From Chitinophaga sp. sic0106 (GTDB lineage Bacteria; Bacteroidota; Bacteroidia; Chitinophagales; Chitinophagaceae), in contig NZ_JAHUWJ010000003.1 of the NCBI RefSeq assembly GCF_019219075.1, forward strand, positions 485,189 to 549,188: DNA of 64,000 nucleotides, given 5' to 3'. Positions 34,389 through 42,652 of the stretch are shown here, piece by piece. The first letter of the stretch is position 1, and every line of letters starts with the position of its first letter. The notes beneath the pieces were generated by a model that worked only from the letters and a program-made list of their open reading frames with translations, was not told where the DNA came from and did not search any database. A program made the translations under genes and the position numbers.

Positions 34389-35531
34389 TTAATTTGACGT
34401 CACGATTAGTTTTTTTCCTTCGATAATAAATTTCACGTCCGCATCGGCGGAGGTTAATAAGTCCAGCACCTTTGACAGCGGTGTATTCCTGGAGATCATC
34501 ACCATGTAGGTTTTATCACCCGGTGTGGATTGGTATACTACTTCTAGGTCGTACCAGCGGGAAAACTGTCGCAGTATTTCCGGCAGGGTGGTATCATCGA
34601 AATAGAAGTTACCTTCTTTCCAGGCGGTGACCTGTGCCAGGTTACCCTCGTTTACCGTGGTGCTGGTGTTGCCTTTGATGACTTCCTGCTGGCCTGGACG
34701 CAATACCTTTTTAGCGGAAAGGGATTGCACCTGAACCACGCCGGATACCAGCGTAGTGGTGATCTGTGCTTCGTCGGCATAGCTGTTGACATTAAAGGCC
34801 GTGCCGAGTGCCTGTACCTCTACTGCTCCGGTACTGACAATGAATGGTTGACCCGGTTGCTGTGCTACGTCGAAGTAGGCTTCTCCCTGCAGCTCTACGC
34901 GGCGCTGTGGCCCCTCGAACTGTGTAGGATAGCGCAGATAAGAATCGGCGTTGAGCCATACGGTGGTACCATCGGGCAGCATGACTTTATACTGCCTTCC
35001 CCTGGGTACGGTGAGGGTATTATAACCCGCGGTGGCAGTGGCCTGGTCATAATTGAGCTGGCCTTCCCCTACCTTTACTTTCAGACCGTTGCCCAATACA
35101 AGCATTCCCTGACGGGTACTGTCCAGCTGAACGCTGGAACCGTCGGCCAGTGTAAGGATAGCGCCATTGGTGCCGGGATTTACATCCGCCAGTTGTTGCG
35201 CGGGTGTATGGGTACGATGGGTCAGCAGGTAAACACCGGCCGACAATAGCAGTGCCACGACCGCAGCGGCGGCATAGCGGTATAACAGCCTTACAGGCTG
35301 TTTATGGTTGGTTTTTGATGGGTGTAGTATGTTGGCTAATATAGCATCGGCGCGTTCCGGCGCAATGATGTGTCTTGCTTCCTGCAATTGCTCCCCCATT
35401 TCAGTAATCCATTCACTGATCAGCTGATCATTTGTATCCCGGAGCAAAGCCGCCAGTTCCATCCTTTCCTCTTCGGTGGCTGTTTTTGAATAATACTTTT
35501 CAAAAAGCGCCCTGGTTTTGGTTGTAGACAT
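34389..35531 (-). CDS. FecR family anti-sigma factor
   Basis: A 380-residue single-span inner-membrane protein. The cytoplasmic N-terminus (FEKYYSKTATEEERMELAALL) holds the sigma-binding helices, one membrane span is at about 83-103 (LLYRYAAAAVVALLLSAGVYLL), and the periplasmic part has the FecR core (ILTLADGSSVQLDSTR.. TLTVPRGRQYKVMLPDGTTVWLNADSYLRYP..RRVELQGEAYFDVA) and a C-terminal DUF4974 domain (GNFYFDDTTLPEILRQFSRWYDLEVVYQ) that meets the STN domain of SusC. It lies 79 bp after the sigma gene and before the STN-type susC. Confidence 0.94.
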   Translation of the reverse strand: MSTTKTRALFEKYYSKTATEEERMELAALLRDTNDQLISEWITEMGEQLQEARHIIAPERADAILANILHPSKTNHKQPVRLLYRYAAAAVVALLLSAGVYLLTHRTHTPAQQLADVNPGTNGAILTLADGSSVQLDSTRQGMLVLGNGLKVKVGEGQLNYDQATATAGYNTLTVPRGRQYKVMLPDGTTVWLNADSYLRYPTQFEGPQRRVELQGEAYFDVAQQPGQPFIVSTGAVEVQALGTAFNVNSYADEAQITTTLVSGVVQVQSLSAKKVLRPGQQEVIKGNTSTTVNEGNLAQVTAWKEGNFYFDDTTLPEILRQFSRWYDLEVVYQSTPGDKTYMVMISRNTPLSKVLDLLTSADADVKFIIEGKKLIVTSN

Positions 35532-35610
35532 AAATTAATTCGCATCAGAGCCGTCTGTATAATTAGACAACATCCATCTTAAAAAAGGGGGAATGGCAAT
35601 GGGAAAATTT

Positions 35611-36204
35611 TTAAAAAAAGTTTTTGTCCTGCATTTCCAGCAGTAAAATCAACAGGGTAATCCTTCCTTTCACATGGCTGGTGATGGCTTTGGTGGCCAG
35701 TTGCAGATGCGTTTTTACAGATTCCTTTCCTATACTCAGTTTATCGGCAATTTCGGCGTAGGTGAGTCGCTGGTGGCGGTGCAGCAGGAATACTTCCTTT
35801 TGCCTGGCCGGCAGCTGATCTATTGCTTCATCGATGAGAGTCAGTTGAAATGCCCGGTGCTGCTCCGGCTCCTCTGCCTGATAATGCAGGAAGGTTTCTG
35901 TGGTAGCTTCGTGGCTGAGGCGGCGCATCAGCGACTTGAGCGCGTTGAGGGCCTCATTGCGGGATAAGGTGAGGAGGTAAGCCTTTATGTAGGTTACGGA
36001 AGCCAGTGTTTCCCGCGTCATCCATATCTTCATAAATACATCCTGTACTACTTCTTCTGCCAGCTGGGACGATTCCGTAATCCGGTAGATATGCGTAGCC
36101 AGGTATGGCTGCCAGCGATGAAAAAAGGCGCTGAAGGCCGATTCATCCCCTGCTGCTATTTGTTGCAGCACCATTGCTTCATCATATGTACTGGAAACGC
36201 TCAC
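35611..36204 (-). CDS. ECF RNA polymerase sigma factor (sigma-70 family)
   Basis: A 197-residue ECF sigma factor, starting at GTG 36204 (an ATG ten codons later is possible). Region 2: FFHRWQPYLATHIYRITESSQLAEEVVQDVFMKIWMTRETL. Region 4: IDQLPARQKEVFLLHRHQRLTYAEIADKLSIGKESVKTHLQLATKAI. It matches the Bacteroidota FecI-like group that acts with FecR and STN-type SusC. It heads the minus-strand locus 36204-27044 and should be released when SusC binds its ligand, activating susC onward. Confidence 0.95.
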   Translation of the reverse strand: MSVSSTYDEAMVLQQIAAGDESAFSAFFHRWQPYLATHIYRITESSQLAEEVVQDVFMKIWMTRETLASVTYIKAYLLTLSRNEALNALKSLMRRLSHEATTETFLHYQAEEPEQHRAFQLTLIDEAIDQLPARQKEVFLLHRHQRLTYAEIADKLSIGKESVKTHLQLATKAITSHVKGRITLLILLLEMQDKNFF

Positions 36205-36236
36205 AGGTCAAAAATAGAAAAAATGTTTGTTTTAGT

Positions 36237-36275
36237 CCGTGTTAATCCGGCGCCTTCGGCACCGGATTAACACGG
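36237..36275. repeat. Long intergenic hairpin with GCC-TTC-GGC tip (copy 1)
   Basis: CCGTGTTAATCCGG and CCGGATTAACACGG form perfect 14-bp arms, then a C/A mismatch, a GCC/GGC stem and a TTC loop. It lies in the divergent gap between the sigma gene and the SH3-type gene. Two more hairpins in the window share the tip but have entirely different arms (38639-38681, 42473-42515). Confidence 0.85.
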
Positions 36276-36363
36276 ATGGGAGCACCGGTGGCGCCCCACC
36301 CCCATTGCAAGGTTAATAGCGATATCCCTGATTCCGGGTATATTCCCTTATAAGCAGAAATTG

Positions 36364-36371
36364 TACTTTTG
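36364..36371 (+). promoter_or_regulatory. -7 element before the SH3-type gene
   Basis: TACTTTTG fits TAnnTTTG and lies 24 bp before ATG 36395, supporting that start. Confidence 0.5.
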
Positions 36372-36394
36372 CCTTGCCGATAAGGCCGATTTTT

Positions 36395-37291
36395 ATGAAA
36401 AAACTATCATTTCTATGCCTGTTGCTGGTAGCTATCAGCAAATTCACTTTCGCACAGAGCGAAGAGTATTATCCGGATATGCGCTGCTGGGCAATGTATG
36501 GTGACTCCATCGAGCGCTATGTATATGCTGATACTGCTTATATCCGCGTTTCGCCTGATACCCGCCAGGCCCCTATGGATACTTTATTTGCCGGCGACAA
36601 CCTCGTGGTACTGCACACTACCCAAAAAGCTATTACCGTGCGTGGCCTCAGAGGCCCCTGGCTGGAAGTTACCTACCAAAAAAACGGGGAACAAAAGAAC
36701 GGCTACATCTGGCAGGGACTGGTGAGCCTTACCCCTCTTCGCCGTGGTGATACCAAGTTTATAGCCGCCGTAGAACGCCGCGCTGACAGCGTATTTGTTA
36801 ACGAGGAACAGCGCCGCGATACCCTGCGCCGCTTCCTGGTAAAAGTAAAAGCTGTGCAGAACGGGATCATCAAATCCACCACTTCCTTTATCACGGATGA
36901 CGATGAAAGCGCCAACTTCGGCTATGGAAAAATCATGTCGGGCCTGGGACTCACCAATGTACAAAACATTGTAACCTTATGTTTCAGCGGTGAAGCCTGT
37001 GGCATTCCATCCTATTTTTATTACCTGGCCTGGACCACCGACCAGCAGCTGGTAAAACTACCGCGGAAAATGTCCGTAGGGGACGCCGGCGTTTATTACC
37101 ACGAGGAAAATTTCATCTTCCCAAATGAAAAAAATGGAAGACCAGATTTAATAACCTGGGAAATGAGTACCGAAGAAGCGACGGACAAAATGGACAAAAA
37201 CGGGGATTATATCATGAAAATCACCGAAAAAGGGAGCAAAACGTATATCTGGGACCCAAGTACCTATACGGTTACCGAAATGAAAAAATAG
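36395..37291 (+). CDS. Secreted protein with SH3b-like domain, function unknown
   Basis: A 298-residue protein from ATG 36395, with signal peptide MKKLSFLCLLLVAISKFTFAQ. Residues about 35-110 look like a bacterial SH3 domain: YADTAYIRVSPDTRQAPMDTLFAGDNLVVL...GPWLEVTYQKNGEQKNGYIWQGLVSLTP. The rest (about 115-298) is beta-rich with two cysteines (TLCFSGEACG) and no recognisable domain. SH3b modules often bind cell-wall peptides, so a periplasmic or cell-wall role is possible. It diverges from the sigma gene, but nothing ties the two functionally. Confidence 0.75.
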   Translation: MKKLSFLCLLLVAISKFTFAQSEEYYPDMRCWAMYGDSIERYVYADTAYIRVSPDTRQAPMDTLFAGDNLVVLHTTQKAITVRGLRGPWLEVTYQKNGEQKNGYIWQGLVSLTPLRRGDTKFIAAVERRADSVFVNEEQRRDTLRRFLVKVKAVQNGIIKSTTSFITDDDESANFGYGKIMSGLGLTNVQNIVTLCFSGEACGIPSYFYYLAWTTDQQLVKLPRKMSVGDAGVYYHEENFIFPNEKNGRPDLITWEMSTEEATDKMDKNGDYIMKITEKGSKTYIWDPSTYTVTEMKK

Positions 37292-37390
37292 ATATCTCTA
37301 TTAAAATAAAATAGAAGAGGATGTATCAAAAGAAAACGAACGTCCTGAGAATTACCTAAACAACTGCCTGACTCCAGCAGGTACCCGAAT

Positions 37391-37431
37391 AAAAAGTGGG
37401 TGTATCAGACTTTTGATACACCCACTTTTTT
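37391..37431. terminator. Strong bidirectional terminator
   Basis: A 17-bp perfect stem, AAAAAGTGGGTGTATCA and TGATACACCCACTTTTT with a 6-nt loop, is A-rich on one side and T-rich on the other, so it can end both the plus-strand SH3-type gene and the minus-strand PepSY operon. Confidence 0.93.
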
Positions 37432-37470
37432 ATGATCCGGGAGCTATGTGAATCCCGGCATACACTACCA

Positions 37471-38625
37471 CTAAGCCATCGCTTTTGACGTACGTATGGT
37501 AGGTTTAGACTGTTTCTTTTTCTTACCCCACCAGATGATTAAGCCAGTAACCGGTAAGCTGGCAGCAATCAGGGATGCCAGAAAATATATGATTTTAGAA
37601 GGAATGCCCCATAAGGAACCCACGTGCAGCGAATAGTTGATGCGTCGGAGTTTGTCCCCACCATTTGCTTCACTAAATTTATCTACATCCATACCGGTGC
37701 CTTTCAGCTGCTTACCGGTAAACTGATCGAAATAATGAATCTGGTAATGCGCACTTTCGGTGTTCGTATATACGTACACGGATTCATCTTTTTCATCCGG
37801 AACTCCCAGGATCAGGGCAGGACTTTTATGATCCGCCAGCTCTTCAACGGAGAATTTCCAGACCTGATCCAGCACCTTCATCAGTGGTGTGTTGGCCACC
37901 TGCGTGGTATCTGATGAAGGCACAAAGTAAGTGGGCACCGACTTCCCGCCGGAAGCCACCCAGTAAGAGGATTTCATTACCCAGCCCAGGCCCATGAACA
38001 AACCGGAGAAAATAATAAACAGGACAGGTATCAGCGTGTAGAAACCGAATACGTTATGGAGGTCATAGTTCACCCGCTTTAACTTCGCCTTCCAGTTTAC
38101 CCGGAATGCATTGCGGATATTATGCCGGTTCCATTTCTTTGGCCACCAGAGCACCATGCCGGTGATCACGAGGATGCCAAAAACAAGTGTACCGTATATC
38201 ACGAATTGTCGCCCGATGGCTACCGGCAGCCACAAGGTAGTATGCCCCGACTCCATCAGGTGAAAGAAATCGTCATGATCTGAGATTCCTTTTACCTGCG
38301 CGGTATATGGATCAATCCAGAGGGTAGAATCTGAATGGAAGGTCACTTCTGCAGATTCGCCTGCCTCGTGGTAGGTCAGGCTTCTCAATTCAATGCCAGG
38401 CAATGCTTCCCTTGCAGATTTTATCAAGGCGGATGGTGGCAGCATTACCGCCTGTTCTACCGGAGGAGATAACCTGAACGGCTGCACGATTTTATAGATA
38501 TCCTCCTCGAAAACGAGGATGCAGCCCGTGATGGAAACGATGACGACTATCAGGCCGGAAATGAGGCCCAGCCATAGATGTAGCCAGGCGTTTATGCGGG
38601 AAAATATTGATTTCATATTTTTCAT
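37471..38625 (-). CDS. PepSY-associated inner-membrane protein (XusC-like siderophore system component)
   Basis: A 384-residue inner-membrane protein with four membrane spans: 12-37 (LHLWLGLISGLIVVIVSITGCILVFEE), about 140-160 (FVIYGTLVFGILVITGMVLWWPKKW), about 195-215 (GFYTLIPVLFIIFSGLFMGLGW) and 350-370 (IIYFLASLIAASLPVTGLIIWWGKK). PepSY modules (ALIKSAREALPGIELRSLTY...TLWIDPYTAQVKG) lie between. Histidines in the membrane segments (AWLHLW, YDLHNV, SLHVG) fit heme binding, as in reductases of this family. Third gene of a TonB receptor/DUF4374/PepSY operon, the gene set of the Bacteroides XusABC xenosiderophore system, where XusC is proposed to process or import the iron. Confidence 0.9.
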   Translation of the reverse strand: MKNMKSIFSRINAWLHLWLGLISGLIVVIVSITGCILVFEEDIYKIVQPFRLSPPVEQAVMLPPSALIKSAREALPGIELRSLTYHEAGESAEVTFHSDSTLWIDPYTAQVKGISDHDDFFHLMESGHTTLWLPVAIGRQFVIYGTLVFGILVITGMVLWWPKKWNRHNIRNAFRVNWKAKLKRVNYDLHNVFGFYTLIPVLFIIFSGLFMGLGWVMKSSYWVASGGKSVPTYFVPSSDTTQVANTPLMKVLDQVWKFSVEELADHKSPALILGVPDEKDESVYVYTNTESAHYQIHYFDQFTGKQLKGTGMDVDKFSEANGGDKLRRINYSLHVGSLWGIPSKIIYFLASLIAASLPVTGLIIWWGKKKKQSKPTIRTSKAMA

Positions 38626-38638
38626 TTTGGCATTTGAT

Positions 38639-38718
38639 CTCCCGATTTTACCAGCGCCTTCGGCGCCGGTAAAATCGGGAGGGAGGGAACGTGCCGTTGG
38701 TGCGTCCCCTCCCTCCCG
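38639..38718. repeat. Long intergenic hairpin (copy 2) overlapping a second, alternative hairpin
   Basis: CTCCCGATTTTACC and GGTAAAATCGGGAG form perfect 14-bp arms, then an A/C mismatch and GCGCC-TTC-GGCGC at the tip (38639-38681). The right arm's CGGGAG also begins CGGGAGGGAGGG, which can pair with CCCCTCCCTCCCG at 38706-38718. The two structures share bases and exclude each other. Located between the DUF4374 and PepSY genes inside the operon. Confidence 0.8.
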
Positions 38719-38736
38719 TTGAGAATTATGGGCAAA

Positions 38737-39960
38737 CTATTTCACTTTATCTACGCGCAGCATGTAGTCATAACCACCTACTACCTCCAGGCCAGGCGTC
38801 GCCTGATCTTTAGCCACATCATACATCCACACATAATCCTTTTCACTTTCTGCATTGACCATGATATATACGGTATTACCGTCGCGGGTAACGGTTTCCA
38901 GCATTTCGCCTTTATCCAGCGGTAATTCATTCAGCTTGCGGATCAGCTTAGCGGAAGGCAGGTCGATCACGGCATAAGCGAAGATGTGACCCGCATCAGT
39001 ACCATCGTCCGGAAGGGCTTTATACTTTACGATGGCTTTGCCGTTACCAATGCCGTACAAGGCTACTGCTGCACCACCGAGGGTGTTATTCAGATTAAAG
39101 AAGTATTCAGGATCATATTCCGCAGCGCCGTTCCTGATGCGATAAATAGCGGAAGGCAGTGTAACAGTCGCGCCTACTGGTTGCGCCAGTTCATAGATAT
39201 CACCTTTTTCATCCACATGGGTACCTTGCATCCACATGTTGGACTGACCCATGCTGGAAGAACGGCTGTCTTCTAATTGTTTCACGAGGGTGAGAGATGG
39301 GAACTCGTAAATAGCAGTGATAGCGGACTGATATTCCGGCGCTGGCCAGGTGGCGGAGTAAGCCAGGTTAACGTACAGGCGGCCATTTGCGTAGGTAGCG
39401 CTTCTGGTTCTCACACCTGTAAAACCAGTTGGGATCGCATTTACCGGCAATTCCACATTACGGATTTCGAGCGTATTGGTATTTACCACAGAGCATAACA
39501 CCTTACCACCGGCACCATTGGAACCTACCATGATCAGCGTGGTATCATTTGCAAATGCATATCCGCTGATGCTGGACTGATAAGTAAAAGGTACTTCTTT
39601 TACGATTCCGAGATTATTATTGCTCAGCTGGAACTTGGTGAAACGACCAGTGGTAGCACTGGTGCTTGGATAATAGTAAAATCCTTTGTAAGGAATGATA
39701 CCATAGTCGGCTTTAGAGGTTACCTCTGCACCGTTACCTTTCAGGTCCACCGAACCGGAAGAAAGGGAAGGCACGCCCAGCACATATTGTGCTGTGTTGG
39801 GCCAGCTGCCGAGTTGCAGCCAGATGGCGTACTTGTCCGACTGCTCACCATCTCCACTCACGATCAGGTCATTTTCGTAATACTTGGTGCAGGAACTGAT
39901 GCTGCCAAGCATTGCAACGGTGAGGGCAGTGTATACTAACTTCTTAGAAAAACTAAACAT
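38737..39960 (-). CDS. DUF4374 surface lipoprotein (XusB-like siderophore-binding protein)
   Basis: A 407-residue lipoprotein (KLVYTALTVAMLGSISSCTKYY, lipobox ISSC). The body is a chain of short beta repeats of a propeller type, with DUF4374 features: DKYAIWLQLGSWPNTAQYVLGVPSLSSGSVDL, PYKGFYYYPSTSATTGRFTKFQL and the closing VYIMVNAESEKDYVWMYDVAKDQATPGLEVVGGYDYMLRVDKVK. In Bacteroides thetaiotaomicron the lipoprotein XusB of this type binds ferric enterobactin on the cell surface and passes it to the XusA receptor. Here too it lies between the receptor and PepSY genes, 20 bp after the receptor. Confidence 0.9.
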   Translation of the reverse strand: MFSFSKKLVYTALTVAMLGSISSCTKYYENDLIVSGDGEQSDKYAIWLQLGSWPNTAQYVLGVPSLSSGSVDLKGNGAEVTSKADYGIIPYKGFYYYPSTSATTGRFTKFQLSNNNLGIVKEVPFTYQSSISGYAFANDTTLIMVGSNGAGGKVLCSVVNTNTLEIRNVELPVNAIPTGFTGVRTRSATYANGRLYVNLAYSATWPAPEYQSAITAIYEFPSLTLVKQLEDSRSSSMGQSNMWMQGTHVDEKGDIYELAQPVGATVTLPSAIYRIRNGAAEYDPEYFFNLNNTLGGAAVALYGIGNGKAIVKYKALPDDGTDAGHIFAYAVIDLPSAKLIRKLNELPLDKGEMLETVTRDGNTVYIMVNAESEKDYVWMYDVAKDQATPGLEVVGGYDYMLRVDKVK

Positions 39961-39980
39961 GATATAACGAGTTGAAATTT

Positions 39981-42350
39981 TTAGTGAATAAAGTAACGAA
40001 GCTTAACATAGAAGGCGCGACCAGGTTTCTGCAGACTAAAGTTGTCGTATACACGCTGATTGGTGAAGTTTCTGCATTCAGCAGAGATGTTATACCTGCC
40101 GTCCTGCAAGGAATAAGTAACTGCGAGATTTTGAATATACTGCGTAGGAACTTTCGATTTGGTATTGGGGGCAGCAAATTCTTCCCAGGTAAGGAAAAAC
40201 CAATGTACGTACTGGAAATCCCAGCCTAGCTGCAAGCGGTCCTTTTTTGTAAACACGTTATTCTGACCAATGCTGGCAGCGGCGTTACCGAACAGCCATG
40301 GCTGGTTAGGAATCTTGTTTTTATAGGTAGCTTCCGGGGTTCCGGTTTTGCTGCCAGATGCGTACTTAGTATTGTTGATGGCATTCTGATAACTGGCGTT
40401 GACAGAAGCCCGGAAGATGTCGAGGTAATCGTATTGTATTTCTGCTTCCAGCCCTTTTACGAGCACTTTGGATGTATTTTCAAACCTGCTCACTCTTGAA
40501 TTGGACTGATAGGCTCTGGCATATATGAAGTCCACCGCATCACGGTAAAACACACCAGCCTCCCCATAAATACGGTGCTTACCAGCGGCAGTCAGGTTAT
40601 AGAAAGCACCCAGGTTGAAGTTATTACTGTTTTCAGGACGCAGGTCAGGATTGCCCGTTTGGTCGATACCGTTACCAAACATCTCTCCTACTTCCTGCAG
40701 GCGATAGGCTTTTTCGTACGATGCTTTTATGCCCAGTGAAGGCAGCACCATATAACGGGAAGCCACTCCATAACCGAAATAATCCTGCTGATCCGTGGCG
40801 GAGGTGATATCACCTGTGCCGGACACTGTTCTTGGCTGACGCAGGTTCAATCCATAATACTTACCGAAGAAAGTATTTTGCAGGCGGCCATCCAGCAGAT
40901 CCTGGCGGTAAGCCAGACCTACCAGGTTTTTGGCCAGCTTGCCCGGATTATCATCTTTGTCAGTCAGCAGTTCGTTCCAGGTATTATTAGTCACCTGATC
41001 AAAAGTATAGTTCAGGTTAAAGGAATGTGCAGCAGAAAGTTTATAGCTCAGGTTCACCCGTGCATAGTTGCGGGGGCGGTTGATGTGATTGATAGTTTTT
41101 ATCTGGTTCAGTTCCGCCTGGGCGTATGGTCTGTAGCTACCATCCCAGCTGTATTGCACTTCACTGGTGTCGGTGATTGTTGATTTATCTTCTGTGTGAG
41201 ATGCAAAAACATTCAGGTCCAGGCCCGTCGTAAACAGGTTATTTTTCTTGTAGCGTAAAGACGTGTTCCAGGCGCTGCCACTTTGTACGGCTCTTCCATA
41301 CACTTTTTCCTGATCGGTGCCGGACTGAATTTCACGGCCGGTATTGGAGAGGCCGGCGCCAACAAAGAGTACATCTGCCCATTTCTTATTGGCTATACCT
41401 ACTTCTGCCTGCACCATGGCGGAGCGGTACTGGTCGTGGAAGCGGCGTACATCCCGGCGAACGTAATTTTTTTCGATGGAGTCGTATACTTTCATGCGCT
41501 TCATGGTGTAGTCGTTATCTGAGTAGTTAACGAAACCACTTACACGCGCAACGATACCGGTTTTCTTATCGGTCACCTGCCCGGTGATGGCGCCACGGTG
41601 ACTATTAAAAGAGCCAACACTGTAGCTGGCATCGAGGTAGTTTTTAATTTGCTGGTTGGTGACCAGGTTCACGGCGCCACCCAGTGCATCCGCACCTAAC
41701 GTTACCGGCAGAACGCCTTTGTACACCTCTACCCTTTCAGCCAGGTTCACGGGTATATTGTTGAGCGACATAGAACTTCCCAATACTTCCATGGGTACAC
41801 CATCGATAAAGAAGCGTACCGCTTTGCCAGAGAGGCCGTTGATGCTGAAGTTGAAGTCGGAGCCCATACCACCCTGCTCACGCACTTTAACGCCGGTGGT
41901 ACGGTTGAGCAGCTGGTTCATATCCGTATTGGTATTGGCCAGCAGCTTGGTTTCAATGGCATTTACCGCAAAGCCGCTTTCTTTTACCTGGCGGTTTTGG
42001 GACTTGGAAATAACAGTCACCCCTTCCTTAGCAAGGCTTTCGGCTGCCAGCTGGAAGTTCTCCGTGTTGGTTCCCACGGTGAGGGTTACACTTCTTTCCT
42101 GCCTGGTATAGCCCATCATGGTTACCACGATGGTATATTTCCCTGGCTTAATTTTTTCGATTTTGAATTTCCCGGTGGCGGTAGTATATGCGCCGGCGTT
42201 AGTTCCTTTTAAGGTGATCGCAGCATCTGGCAGTGGTTGCCCGTCAGCGCCGGTGATCTGACCCGACAATGTAGTAGTTGGTTGTTGTGCCTTTGTGGTA
42301 ACGGCAAAGAGCATTGCCATTATCAACAGGACAAAATAGTTGAATTTCAT
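39981..42350 (-). CDS. TonB-dependent siderophore receptor (XusA-like)
   Basis: A 789-residue outer-membrane receptor; ATG 42350 begins signal peptide MKFNYFVLLIMAMLFAVTTKAQ. Residues about 25-110 are CarboxypepD_reg-like (LSGQITGADGQPLPDAAITLKGTNAGAYTTATGKFKIEKIKPG). The plug follows (NTDMNQLLNRTTGVKVREQGGMGSDFNFSINGLSGKAVRFFIDGVPMEVLG..RVEVYKGVLPVTLGADALGGAVNL), then a 22-strand barrel ending with an aromatic residue run YVKLRYFIH. The plug wording matches ferric-siderophore receptors rather than SusC. First gene of the receptor/DUF4374/PepSY operon, likely iron-regulated, though no Fur box was recognised. Confidence 0.92.
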   Translation of the reverse strand: MKFNYFVLLIMAMLFAVTTKAQQPTTTLSGQITGADGQPLPDAAITLKGTNAGAYTTATGKFKIEKIKPGKYTIVVTMMGYTRQERSVTLTVGTNTENFQLAAESLAKEGVTVISKSQNRQVKESGFAVNAIETKLLANTNTDMNQLLNRTTGVKVREQGGMGSDFNFSINGLSGKAVRFFIDGVPMEVLGSSMSLNNIPVNLAERVEVYKGVLPVTLGADALGGAVNLVTNQQIKNYLDASYSVGSFNSHRGAITGQVTDKKTGIVARVSGFVNYSDNDYTMKRMKVYDSIEKNYVRRDVRRFHDQYRSAMVQAEVGIANKKWADVLFVGAGLSNTGREIQSGTDQEKVYGRAVQSGSAWNTSLRYKKNNLFTTGLDLNVFASHTEDKSTITDTSEVQYSWDGSYRPYAQAELNQIKTINHINRPRNYARVNLSYKLSAAHSFNLNYTFDQVTNNTWNELLTDKDDNPGKLAKNLVGLAYRQDLLDGRLQNTFFGKYYGLNLRQPRTVSGTGDITSATDQQDYFGYGVASRYMVLPSLGIKASYEKAYRLQEVGEMFGNGIDQTGNPDLRPENSNNFNLGAFYNLTAAGKHRIYGEAGVFYRDAVDFIYARAYQSNSRVSRFENTSKVLVKGLEAEIQYDYLDIFRASVNASYQNAINNTKYASGSKTGTPEATYKNKIPNQPWLFGNAAASIGQNNVFTKKDRLQLGWDFQYVHWFFLTWEEFAAPNTKSKVPTQYIQNLAVTYSLQDGRYNISAECRNFTNQRVYDNFSLQKPGRAFYVKLRYFIH

Positions 42351-42472
42351 ATAGCGTATATGTGTGCGAAAATGTTCGGGGGGCAAAGGTGCGGGATTAT
42401 GGCGCGGGCGGGGTATCGGATCGGGAAAAGTTTTTATCGGATACGGAAATTCTGAAGAAATTTTGAATTTTA

Positions 42473-42515
42473 CCTGACTTTATCGTCCCGCCTTCGGCAG
42501 GACGATAAAGTCAGG
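42473..42515. repeat. Long intergenic hairpin with GCC-TTC-GGC tip (copy 3)
   Basis: CCTGACTTTATCGTCC and GGACGATAAAGTCAGG form perfect 16-bp arms with one C/A mismatch below the GCC-TTC-GGC tip. It lies in the 302-bp gap between the GH2 stop (42653) and the receptor start (42350), which holds no gene. Arms are unrelated to those of the copies at 36237 and 38639. Confidence 0.85.
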
Positions 42516-42651
42516 AGTGGCGGGAGTGGTAGTCCCGTCCACTCCTGAATAAGCGAGTGCCCGTTTGGAGGGCGGGAACGGTGATCCCACCAACTCCTGA
42601 ATAAACGAGTGCCCGTTTTGGGGCGGGACCGGTGATCCCTCCCACCATTCA
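42516..42651. repeat. Degenerate tandem repeat, unit about 52 bp, almost three copies
   Basis: ACTCCTGAATAA-(A/G)-CGAGTGCCCGTTT opens units at 42541 and 42593. Each continues into GGCGGGA, GGTGATCCC and CC blocks. A first, partial unit (42519 on) has GGCGGGAGTGGTAGTCCCG and runs into the first ACTCCTG. Each unit can fold on its own GGG/CCC blocks. It directly follows the copy-3 hairpin. Confidence 0.75.
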
Positions 42652-42652
42652 G

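Noticed and set aside
42516..42651. CRISPR-like array reading of the 52-bp repeats
   Set aside because: The whole unit repeats without unique spacers and there are no cas genes, so it is a simple tandem repeat.
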